Shown: piece by piece, positions 57,377-64,000 of the stretch
How positions within the stretch are numbered: the first letter of the stretch is position 1
Layout of the letters: each line of letters begins with the position of its first letter
Origin: Actinomyces oris
GTDB taxonomy: Bacteria > Actinomycetota > Actinomycetes > Actinomycetales > Actinomycetaceae
Direction of reading: 5' to 3'
Length of the DNA: 64,000 nucleotides
Assembly: GCF_001937445.1 (NCBI RefSeq)
Contig: NZ_MSKS01000006.1
Location: 69,610 to 133,609, forward strand
Made by a program: the position numbers and the translations under genes
Notes under the pieces: model-generated
Database searches by the model: none
Told to the model about the DNA's origin: nothing
Seen by the model: the letters and a program-made list of their open reading frames with translations, nothing else

Positions 57377-60076
57377 ATGACGACCACCGCGCCCGCCCGC
57401 TCAGACAGCCCCACGAACCTGCGTCACGAGGAGGCCTCCTGGCGATCCTCCGTGTGCCAGGTGCCCTCCACCTACGTGGCCGTCGACATCACCGGGGCCG
57501 CCGCCCGTCACGAGCCCGCCTTCAGCGTGCGTTGCCTGATGCGCCTGGACATCAGGCAACGCGTCGAAGGCCTCTGGGTGGATTTCGTAGGGCAGGCGGT
57601 CGACTCCCTCAGCATCGACGGGCAACCCGTCCCGGTGAGCTGGGACGGGGCCCGTATCGAGCTGCCCGTTCTCGACCCGGGCGAGCACACGGTGGAGATC
57701 ACGGCGCGCGGCCTCTACTCCAACTCGGGCCAGGGGCTGCACCGCTTCCACGACCCGGTCGACGGCGCCACCTACCTCTACACCCATTTCGAGCCCTCCG
57801 ACGCGCGCCGGGCCTGGCCTATCATGGAGCAGCCGGACATCAAGACCCGCTTCTCGCTGGAGGTCACTCACCCACGCGGCTGGACGGTCATGTCCAACAC
57901 CCGACCGCAAGCAGGCGGATCGAGCCGTCAGTCCCCGACCGGCACCGGCTCCGGCTGTGAGACGACATCCTTCGCCGCCTCCAGACCCCTGCCCAGCTAC
58001 CTCACCGCACTGGCCGCAGGCTCCTGGCACCGAGTGACCGGGCAATGGACGTCCCCGAGCCGTCCGGGCCTGACGATCCCTCTGTCCTGGTCCTGCCGCG
58101 CCAGCCTGGCCGAGCACCTCGATGCCGCCGAGCTCCTCGACCTGACCCGCGCCGGCCTGGACCTCTACGACCGTGCCTACGCCTACGGCTTCCCCTGGGA
58201 CTCCTACGACAGCGTGCTCGTCCCGGAGTACAACCTCGGAGCCATGGAGAATCCGGGCTGCGTCACCTTCAACGAGGAGCTCTACCTCTTCCGGGGGCCG
58301 GTCACCCGCTCCCAGAGGGCCGGACGCGCCAACACGATCCTCCACGAGATGTGTCATATGTGGTTCGGCGACCTCGTGACCCCCACGTGGTGGGAGGACA
58401 CCTGGCTCAAGGAGTCCTTCGCCGATCACCAGAGCACCTGGGCCGAGGCCGAGGCGGCCGGCTACACCGAGGCCTGGGTGAGCTTCGCCTCCACCCGTAA
58501 GGCCTGGGCCTACCTGGAGGACTCCCGGCCGGCCACCACCCACCCCATCGTCGCGCAGGTCGATGACGTCGAGGCCGCCCGGCAGGCCTTCGACGGCATC
58601 ACCTACGCCAAGGGCGCCGCCGTCCTCAAGCAGCTCGTCGCCCACGTCGGCCAGGAGACCTTCCTGGAGGCCGCGGGGCTCCTCTTTGAGCGCAGGGCCT
58701 ACGGAAACGCCTCCCTGGACGACTTCCTGCGCGTGCTCTCCCAGGTCTCGGGCCGCGACATGCACGACTGGGCCCGCGCCTGGCTCCACACCGCAGGCCC
58801 CTCGACCATCACCGATGAGCTGGCCGTTCATGAGGGGCGGATCGCCTCCCTGACCCTGAGGCAGGAGGGAACCGACCCGGTGACCGGGCAGAGCGTCCTG
58901 CGTCCGCACACACTCGTCGTCGGCCTGTACTCCGTCGACGGGGGAGGGGCGCTGGTACGCACCCACAGGCTGCCGGTCACTCTGGATGCCGAGCGGCTCG
59001 ACGTCGCCGAGGCCGTGGGTCTGCCCGCTCCCGATCTCGTCGTCGTCAACGACGAGGACCTCACCTACGCCATCGTGCGGCCTGACGACGCCTCACTGTC
59101 CTGCCTGACCACCTCGCTCGGCTCCCTGCGCGATCCCATGGCGCGGTCCCTGGCCTGGTCGATGCTGCACAACCTGGTGCGTGACGCGCTCATCGATGCG
59201 GCGCTGTTCGTCCAGGCCGTCCTGGCACACGCCGACGACGACACCGAGCCGAGCACCCTGACCGTCCTGCTGAACCAGGCGCTGCGGGTCGCCTGCAGGT
59301 ATGCCGGAGGGCACAGGCGTCGTGCGCTCCTGGGGCTCCTCCTGGCCGATGACTCGACCGAGCCGTCGAAAGAGACGGACCCGGCCGTCCTGCGCGGCGG
59401 GTGGGGCAGACTCCGTGCTGCCGCGCCGGGCTCCGACGCCCAGATCGTGCGCGCCCGTGCCTGGCTGGAGGCCGCAGGGCAGGCACGGCTGCTCGGTGAG
59501 GCGGATAGCGCCCAGGCGGCCACTCGTGCACGCGAGATCCTGGATGGCGCTCTGCCCGGCCTGGAGCTGGACGCCGACATGCGGTGGCGGGCCCTGACCG
59601 CCTTGGCGAGACTGGACGCCGTCAGCGCCGACGAGCTCGAGGCGCAGCGGAAGGCAGACCCGACGGCCAGTGGCATCACCCGTCACCTGCAGGCCTCCAG
59701 CTCGATGCCCCGCCAGGACCTCAAGGCCGAGGTCTTCGACCGGCTCCTGAACGACACCGCTTTGAGCAACGACCACATCGATGCCCTCGTGGGTGGCTTC
59801 GCCGTCGATGCCCACCGAGAGCTGACCGCGGCATTCACCCCTCGATACCTCCAGGAGCTTCCCGGACTGTGGTCCGGGCGCGGCCAGGAGATCGCCACCC
59901 GGTTGGTCAACGGGCTCTTCCCGGCCTGCGGGGACGAGGCGGACGCCCAAGCGGTCGAGGACTGGCTTGCGACGCACCCCGAGGCACCGTCGGCCCTGCG
60001 CCGGCTCGTCCTCAAGAGCCTCGACGACCTGCGACGTGCTCTGAACGCTCGGCGCACCGGCTCAGAGGATCTCTGA
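57377..60076 (+). CDS. pepN: Aminopeptidase N (M1 family)
   Basis: 899-residue zinc metallopeptidase that removes N-terminal residues from peptides. The exopeptidase motif GAMEN is at 288-292. The zinc site is HEMCH (His323, Glu324, His327) with Glu346 19 residues on, exactly the M1 spacing, and an ERAP1-like helical C-terminal half follows. No signal peptide, so cytoplasmic. TAGATT (57364-57369) lies seven bases before the ATG (leaderless). A 12-bp perfect inverted repeat lies within codons 51-62. Confidence 0.94.
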   Translation: MTTTAPARSDSPTNLRHEEASWRSSVCQVPSTYVAVDITGAAARHEPAFSVRCLMRLDIRQRVEGLWVDFVGQAVDSLSIDGQPVPVSWDGARIELPVLDPGEHTVEITARGLYSNSGQGLHRFHDPVDGATYLYTHFEPSDARRAWPIMEQPDIKTRFSLEVTHPRGWTVMSNTRPQAGGSSRQSPTGTGSGCETTSFAASRPLPSYLTALAAGSWHRVTGQWTSPSRPGLTIPLSWSCRASLAEHLDAAELLDLTRAGLDLYDRAYAYGFPWDSYDSVLVPEYNLGAMENPGCVTFNEELYLFRGPVTRSQRAGRANTILHEMCHMWFGDLVTPTWWEDTWLKESFADHQSTWAEAEAAGYTEAWVSFASTRKAWAYLEDSRPATTHPIVAQVDDVEAARQAFDGITYAKGAAVLKQLVAHVGQETFLEAAGLLFERRAYGNASLDDFLRVLSQVSGRDMHDWARAWLHTAGPSTITDELAVHEGRIASLTLRQEGTDPVTGQSVLRPHTLVVGLYSVDGGGALVRTHRLPVTLDAERLDVAEAVGLPAPDLVVVNDEDLTYAIVRPDDASLSCLTTSLGSLRDPMARSLAWSMLHNLVRDALIDAALFVQAVLAHADDDTEPSTLTVLLNQALRVACRYAGGHRRRALLGLLLADDSTEPSKETDPAVLRGGWGRLRAAAPGSDAQIVRARAWLEAAGQARLLGEADSAQAATRAREILDGALPGLELDADMRWRALTALARLDAVSADELEAQRKADPTASGITRHLQASSSMPRQDLKAEVFDRLLNDTALSNDHIDALVGGFAVDAHRELTAAFTPRYLQELPGLWSGRGQEIATRLVNGLFPACGDEADAQAVEDWLATHPEAPSALRRLVLKSLDDLRRALNARRTGSEDL
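57529..57562. repeat. 12-bp perfect inverted repeat inside pepN
   Basis: GCGTTGCCTGAT (57529-57540) and ATCAGGCAACGC (57551-57562) are exact inverse copies with a 10-base centre, about 150 bases into the coding sequence. Confidence 0.7.
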
Positions 60077-60077
60077 G
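60061..60077 (+). terminator. Short hairpin over the pepN stop codon
   Basis: CTCAGAG-GAT-CTCTGAG, a perfect 7-bp stem with a three-base loop covering the last codons of pepN. It may help end transcription; no T-run. Confidence 0.35.
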
Positions 60078-60190
60078 AGCTCAGACCATCTCCATGCCTG
60101 TGAGACCTTTGTCCTAGCCTGACCAACATCAATGCGGAGTCGTGACCTGTTTGAGACCTTCAATCGGTGCTCCTGGTCACCTCGAGGGCA

Positions 60191-60217
60191 TTGTTGCGGG
60201 CGTGCAGCGGGTAGGGT
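60191..60217 (+). promoter_or_regulatory. Candidate garA promoter
   Basis: TTGTTG (60191-60196) and TAGGGT (60212-60217) are 15 bases apart, a short spacer. They would leave a leader of about 110 bases before garA. Confidence 0.3.
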
Positions 60218-60333
60218 CGTGGACAATCATGGAGAGCCATGTCGTGGTGTTGACTCGACGGCGGTGCAACGAACGGTATGGTGGTCCCTGAGGCGGCGCA
60301 CCGGGCGCCGCAACGAACTGAGGGGCAGGAATA

Positions 60334-60786
60334 ATGTCGAGCAGTCCGATCGAGCAGGATCCCTCCTCCACACAGACCTTCGGGGTCGTTGACGTCGCCA
60401 ACTCAGTTGACTCCCCGGTGGTGGGGCTGAGCCAGCAGGACGCCGCTGCGATCGCTGCACTGCCGTCGGGAACGGCGCTTCTCCTCGTCCACCACGGGCC
60501 GACTACCGGTGCGCGGTTCCTCCTGGACGCCGAGGAGACGACGGTCGGGCGCCACCCCCGTGCCGACATCTTCCTCGACGACGTCACCGTCTCCAGGAAG
60601 CACGCAGTCTTCTCATCTCTGCCCGATGGTGGGTACGGCGTCCGTGACTCCGGTTCACTCAATGGAACATACGTCAATCGCACGCGCGTGGAGCAGGCGG
60701 CTCTTCGCTCCGGTGATGAGGTTCAGATCGGCAAGTACCGGATGACCTACCACCCCGGCCCCCAGGGCGGAGCCGCGTCTCGGTGA
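60334..60786 (+). CDS. garA: FHA-domain metabolic regulator GarA/OdhI
   Basis: 150-residue protein with a flexible N-terminus and a C-terminal FHA domain (about 50-145). The phosphothreonine-binding residues are in VGRHPRADI, VSRKHA and SLNGTYVN. Near the start SSTQTFGVVD (Thr13, Thr15) stands where GarA/OdhI has its kinase-target threonines. In mycobacteria and corynebacteria the unphosphorylated protein inhibits 2-oxoglutarate dehydrogenase and related enzymes; phosphorylation makes the FHA domain bind its own tail and releases them. The ftsR homologue begins in its last codon, as in M. tuberculosis Rv1827-Rv1828. Confidence 0.92.
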   Translation: MSSSPIEQDPSSTQTFGVVDVANSVDSPVVGLSQQDAAAIAALPSGTALLLVHHGPTTGARFLLDAEETTVGRHPRADIFLDDVTVSRKHAVFSSLPDGGYGVRDSGSLNGTYVNRTRVEQAALRSGDEVQIGKYRMTYHPGPQGGAASR

Positions 60787-61547
60787 GCGCTGCAACCGCA
60801 CGAAGCAAGAAGCGAGACGCCCCCTCCTCCTTGCTTGAAGCCTCTGAGCGCCCGGCAGGCGAGACCTGGCCCCGCGGAATCTCTCGAGAGCCCGTGATGA
60901 AGATCGGGCAGGTGGTGGATCTCCTCAAGGTGGAGTTCCCTGCCCTATCGATCTCCAAGGTTCGTTATCTCGAGGGTGAGGGGCTCATCAGTCCTCATCG
61001 TGTCGGCAACGGGTACCGCCGCTACTCGCAGGCGGACCTGGAGCGTCTGCGCTACGCCTTGGCGGTGCAGCGCGACGAGTACCTCCCGTTGCACGTCATC
61101 CGTGACCGTCTGGCACGGCTGGACGCCGACGTCGAGGCCCCCGCTCCACAGCCTGTTGCTCGGGTGGTCGCCCGAGACGGGCAGATCGTCGACGACGGCC
61201 CCATGGACCTGGAGGCGCTCTTGGCCCACTCCGGTGCCAGTGAGTCCCAGATCGAGGAGCTCGTCGCCGTCGGACTCATCAGTCCCGATGTTCGGGGGCG
61301 TTACAGTCAGCAGAACCTGAGGACCGTGCGTCTGGCCATGGAGATCACCCGCAAGGGAGTGCCCCTGCGCAACCTGCGTGCGGTACGCGCCTCAGCTGAG
61401 CGGGAGGCGGACACGATCGATCAGGCGGTGGCCCCGCGCCGCTCGCGGTCGCGCAGTGCCGGTGAAGAGACGGCTCGGGAACTGGCCGAGCTCGTCGCGG
61501 ATCTGCACACGATTCTGCTGCGTCGCGCCGTCGACGCTCTGGGCTGA
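60783..61547 (+). CDS. ftsR: MerR-family regulator FtsR
   Basis: 254-residue MerR-type transcription factor. The winged helix-turn-helix starts at MKIGQVVDLL near residue 39 (SISKVRYLEGEGLISPHRVGNGYRRY); a second helical region (LEALLAHSGASESQIEELVAVGLISPDVRGRYSQ) and a coiled dimer segment follow. There is no metal-binding Cys set. In Corynebacterium FtsR activates ftsZ. The GTG overlaps the garA stop (GTGA), implying coupled translation; an internal ATG before the HTH is an alternative. Confidence 0.88.
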   Translation: MSAATARSKKRDAPSSLLEASERPAGETWPRGISREPVMKIGQVVDLLKVEFPALSISKVRYLEGEGLISPHRVGNGYRRYSQADLERLRYALAVQRDEYLPLHVIRDRLARLDADVEAPAPQPVARVVARDGQIVDDGPMDLEALLAHSGASESQIEELVAVGLISPDVRGRYSQQNLRTVRLAMEITRKGVPLRNLRAVRASAEREADTIDQAVAPRRSRSRSAGEETARELAELVADLHTILLRRAVDALG

Positions 61548-61657
61548 CAGCGGGTGCCCGCACGCCCAGTAGGCGTTGACCAGGCCGGGCCGCGCGTGTC
61601 GACGAAGGTCAGCGTGCGTCGGTTGCGTGTTCCCGGGACAGGGGGGACTGCCTCCCG

Positions 61658-61669
61658 TAGGGTTGGAAC
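61658..61669 (+). promoter_or_regulatory. Leaderless -10 of the nuclease gene
   Basis: TAGGGT (61658-61663), six bases, then GTG at 61670. Confidence 0.45.
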
Positions 61670-62155
61670 GTGCCATTGATGCAGTTGGTGGGTGTCAGAT
61701 CCACTGATCCTGATGACGGCTTGGTCGCCGTCCTCGTGGAGGACGGCGGGCCGGCGATGCTGGCCATTCCGGTGACGGCGCACGAGGGACTGGCGCTGCA
61801 GGCTCACGGCTCGCACCGGTCGCCCTCCTGGCCACGGCTCCTTGACGACGTCGTCGAGGCACTGGGTGGTCGGATCGGGTGCACTGAGCTCGACGTTGAC
61901 GATGACGCGCGCATCGTCGCCAGACTCATCGTTGAGACTCCTGCCTGTACCAGTCGGGTGATGACGGTTGCCTGCACTCCGGGGGAGGGGCTGCTTCTGA
62001 GCGGATACCACCGGTTCCCGGTGCATGCCAGCAGCTCGCTGACGCGCCTGAGGGCTGTGGATCTCAGTGACGACCACGGGGCGGAGAGACTTAAGCAGTG
62101 GCAGCGAATGTTGTCGCAGACTGATGATCTCGCCGATGACGACACGCGGGACTGA
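61670..62155 (+). CDS. Bifunctional nuclease (DUF151) family protein
   Basis: 161-residue protein of the DUF151 family, named from a plant homologue with RNase and DNase activity. Typical are MQLVGVRSTDPDD, LAIPVTAHEGLAL and the DVVEALGGRIGCTELDVDD core. The homologue in M. tuberculosis (Rv1829) lies in the same garA-MerR-nuclease-MerR order. Biochemical role in bacteria is not firm. GTG with -10 six bases upstream. Confidence 0.88.
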   Translation: MPLMQLVGVRSTDPDDGLVAVLVEDGGPAMLAIPVTAHEGLALQAHGSHRSPSWPRLLDDVVEALGGRIGCTELDVDDDARIVARLIVETPACTSRVMTVACTPGEGLLLSGYHRFPVHASSSLTRLRAVDLSDDHGAERLKQWQRMLSQTDDLADDDTRD

Positions 62156-62205
62156 TGTGACTCGTGTGACTAATGTTGTAATCTGTGTCACTTGTTGAAA
62201 GTGAC
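62154..62205 (+). promoter_or_regulatory. Promoter and repeats before the second MerR gene
   Basis: Two direct copies of TGTGACT lie two bases apart (62156 and 62165). TAATCT (62179-62184) is a good -10, 17 bases after TGTGAC as -35. Just downstream GTCACTT-GTTGA-AAGTGAC (62187-62205) is a perfect 7-bp dyad. The GTGAC words around the promoter suggest operator sites, possibly for the regulator itself. Confidence 0.45.
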
Positions 62206-62421
62206 GTACTGGCGGAGAACTGGCTTCATCGCAGGGAATAGTGGGCGCCTGGGAGGCAACTGTTGACCTCAGCTAGAGATTCACGCCCGACGGCACACCG
62301 AGATGAGGCGTGCCCTTCGTTGAGCATCGCCCCAAGTGGCCCTATCGTGGAGCCGTGGCCGCACGAGGCGTGCCGCCGCACCAGTTTCAGGTGCGTGTTC
62401 TTCCGGCGACAGGAGCAGGTC

Positions 62422-63000
62422 GTGAGCATGAATGAAGCCAGTGCGATAGCAAGGCCTCAGCGTACTCAGGGCATGCTGTTCGGTGACCCGTTGCCCCAGC
62501 TCGATGCCGACTCGGGCTACCGCGGGCCGGTCGCCTGCCGCGCTGCCGGTATCACGTACCGCCAGCTCGACTACTGGGCACGCACCGGCTTGGTCGAGCC
62601 GTCGATTCGAAGCGCCAAAGGATCGGGTTCTCAGCGCCTCTACTCTTTTCGCGACATCCTGGTCCTCAAGGTCGTCAAGCGCCTCCTGGACACCGGGGTC
62701 TCGCTCCAGCAGATCCGCACGGCCGTCAGCGCCCTGCACTCCCGCGGTGTCGAGGACCTGGCCTCCATCACTCTCATGAGCGACGGCGCCTCGGTCTACG
62801 AGTGCACCTCGGCCGACGAGGTCGTCGACCTGGTCGCCGGCGGCCAAGGCGTCTTCGGCATCGCCGTGGGGCGGGTGTGGCACGAGGTTGAGGGAGCGCT
62901 GGTGGACCTGCCCGTCGATCACGCTCAGGCTCTCGGCACGCCGCTGGTCGAGGACGAGCTGGCCAAGCGTCGCGCCGCCAAGCGCCAGCAGGCCATCTGA
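62422..63000 (+). CDS. MerR-family regulator (Rv1830-like)
   Basis: 192-residue MerR-type DNA-binding protein. The HTH begins at YRGPVACRAAGITYRQLDYWARTGLVEPSIR, with the wing SGSQRLYSFRDILVLKVVKRLLDTGVSLQQIRTAV. The C-terminal half lacks known ligand motifs. The frame is open to 62263, but GTG at 62422 has AGGAG six to seven bases upstream; the 53 codons before it look non-coding. It completes the conserved garA-ftsR-nuclease-merR order. In mycobacteria the homologue is linked to growth and division control; here that is inference. Confidence 0.88.
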   Translation: MSMNEASAIARPQRTQGMLFGDPLPQLDADSGYRGPVACRAAGITYRQLDYWARTGLVEPSIRSAKGSGSQRLYSFRDILVLKVVKRLLDTGVSLQQIRTAVSALHSRGVEDLASITLMSDGASVYECTSADEVVDLVAGGQGVFGIAVGRVWHEVEGALVDLPVDHAQALGTPLVEDELAKRRAAKRQQAI

Positions 63001-63034
63001 GCGACGTGAGGCGCGCGCAATTTGCCATCGCCAG

Positions 63035-63260
63035 TGCTATGACGTCGTTGAGACCGTCGCCGGAGTGGCGGCGGATCACGGGGTGGAGCCGGCAGCGGTG
63101 GCACCGGCCTGGCTTGCGTGATCGTCCCGGTGTCACCGCTCCGCTGGCCTCGGCGCGCAACCTGAGTCAGCTTCGGCCGATCGTGGAGGCACTGACCCTC
63201 GAGGTCAGTGACGAGGAGACCCGGGCTCTCACCCGGGTCTCCGATGCCGCGCGCTCCTGA
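63035..63260 (+). pseudogene. Aldo/keto reductase C-terminal relic, frameshifted
   Basis: About 75 codons match the end of aldo/keto reductases. One frame reads YDVVETVAGVAADHGVEPA then AVAPAWL and meets a stop near 63120. The next frame resumes as LRDRPGVTAPLASARN, then LSQLRPIVEALTLEVSDEE, and ends at 63260. Removing one C near 63115 would join them as AWLRDRPG, the family pattern. No N-terminal barrel is left, so this is debris of a lost gene between merR and the Hsp70 gene. Confidence 0.65.
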
Positions 63261-63283
63261 CCCGCTGTGGGGCCGGCCTGCGC

Positions 63284-64000
63284 CTACAGAGTGCGCCTGC
63301 CCAGAACGTAACAGCGGCTGTATCCGTCGGTGAGGTCGGTGATGGTGACGCGAACCAGACCGGCCTCATCGACGCGGTAGTGCTCCTGAATCCGCGGTCC
63401 GTGATCGCGCCGCTCCACCGAGTAGGTCCTCAGCTCCTGGTCGTCGACGTCCCGCAGTGGGGCCTCGAAGGGGAAGACGATGTCCTGGTAAGGTGCGATC
63501 TCGCCGCGGGGCTCACCGCCCTCGTCGACACCGGCACACTCCACGAAGCGGTACCAGCCGATGTTGTGCGCCGCATCATACTCACGGGTCAGCACCGTAC
63601 CCTCCCGGCCACCGGGAGAGGCCTGGACTGACTCGGGGCTGAGGATCGCATCGAAGGTGAGACGATGACCGCCGTCGGCCTCGCGGAAGACACCGAAGCC
63701 TCGTGAGAGTCGGTCGGTGAGGTCGTAGTCGCTGGTGCGGTCCGCCGCGATCGCCAGACCGATGGCGGTGGAGGCCCCGGGGTAGGGGGAGCGGTGAACC
63801 CGGCGACCGAAACGCTCCCGCAGGAGCCTGGGCACCAGAGGCAGACCTGAGGCGCCGCCAACCAGGTAGACGCCGGCGATATCGGTCAGATCCGGGCTCC
63901 CGTCGTCCAGCCTGCCGACGAGGGGGGCCATCGTGTCCAAGGACCGCTCAATGAGCGGCGTGCAGGCATTATACAGGTCGGCCACGGGCAGGACGACGTC
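63284..64000 (-). CDS. Hsp70-family protein, C-terminal part (cut by window edge)
   Basis: The last 238 residues of a DnaK-like protein; the frame continues past base 64000, so the N-terminus is outside. The ATPase end is recognisable: ITDIAGVYLVGGAS-type motif (DIAGVYLVGGASGLPLVPRLLRERFG) followed by SPYPGASTAIGLAIAADR. The region after it is not the usual DnaK substrate domain: it is a beta-rich stretch with FPFEAPLRDVDDQEL and ends YSRCYVLGRRTL. It is therefore a divergent Hsp70 rather than DnaK itself; no grpE or dnaJ is nearby. Confidence 0.8.
   Translation of the reverse strand, partial: DVVLPVADLYNACTPLIERSLDTMAPLVGRLDDGSPDLTDIAGVYLVGGASGLPLVPRLLRERFGRRVHRSPYPGASTAIGLAIAADRTSDYDLTDRLSRGFGVFREADGGHRLTFDAILSPESVQASPGGREGTVLTREYDAAHNIGWYRFVECAGVDEGGEPRGEIAPYQDIVFPFEAPLRDVDDQELRTYSVERRDHGPRIQEHYRVDEAGLVRVTITDLTDGYSRCYVLGRRTL

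Overview
The window is a high-GC actinobacterial chromosome segment. Gene content, order and cell-wall sorting signals fit an oral Actinomyces-type organism (Actinomycetales). Supporting signs are strong G/C bias at third codon positions, a WhiA/RapZ/YvcK cluster, OpcA next to Zwf, a GarA-FtsR pair, a fused Cmk-Der protein, and a surface protein ending in an LAxTG-type signal. There are no rRNA genes, phage, insertion sequences or CRISPR arrays. Almost everything is core genome in orders also known from Mycobacterium and relatives. 

Layout. 1-9.6 kb: a tRNA-Leu diverges from an ANTAR response regulator (PdtaR type), followed by a thioesterase, polA, rpsA, an unrecognised helical protein, coaE and a lipoprotein. 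9.9-19.2 kb: uvrB, a TerC metal exporter behind a probable manganese riboswitch, a CtpE-like P-type ATPase, a YciI protein, and uvrA behind a LexA-type box. 19.2-24.1 kb: a frameshifted DUF2339 membrane protein, a UDP-glucose pyrophosphorylase, and four tRNA genes (Val, Gly, Cys, Val). 24.2-32.7 kb: uvrC, a 6-phospho-beta-glucosidase, purT, rapZ-yvcK-whiA. 32.9-36.5 kb: gap, pgk-tpiA, secG. 36.5-44.4 kb: xerD (no ordinary start codon), then the tightly overlapping parA-scpA-scpB-rluB-tyrA run and cmk-der. 44.4-52.1 kb: LtrA, pgi, a rhodanese, a HAD phosphatase, a CAP-domain surface protein, tRNA-Pro, an S4 RNA-binding protein and a secreted HNH nuclease. 52.1-60.1 kb: pgl-opcA-zwf diverging from gnd, then an M1 aminopeptidase. 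60.3-64 kb: garA-ftsR, a bifunctional nuclease, a second MerR regulator, an aldo/keto reductase relic, and an Hsp70-family gene cut by the window edge. 

How the genes work together. UvrA, UvrB, UvrC and PolA supply nucleotide excision repair from damage recognition to gap filling. BglA, Pgi, Tpi, Gap, Pgk, Zwf, OpcA, Pgl and Gnd cover much of glycolysis and the oxidative pentose phosphate pathway. YvcK, RapZ and GarA are regulators of central carbon flux or cell envelope supply. XerD, ParA, ScpA and ScpB act on chromosome segregation, and Der and RluB on ribosome maturation. 

The most notable non-routine signals are these: a TAnnnT -10 hexamer 6-8 bases before the start codon of about sixteen genes (leaderless transcription); a riboswitch with a Shine-Dalgarno-trapping hairpin before terC; a C7/G7 tract that splits the DUF2339 gene; a xerD reading frame without ATG/GTG/TTG; a CAA-anticodon tRNA with a short variable loop; a repeated ACCGAAT operator-like array before the CAP gene; a 12-bp perfect inverted repeat inside pepN; and an AT-rich island beside tRNA-Pro. 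I did not find a clearly novel multi-gene system.
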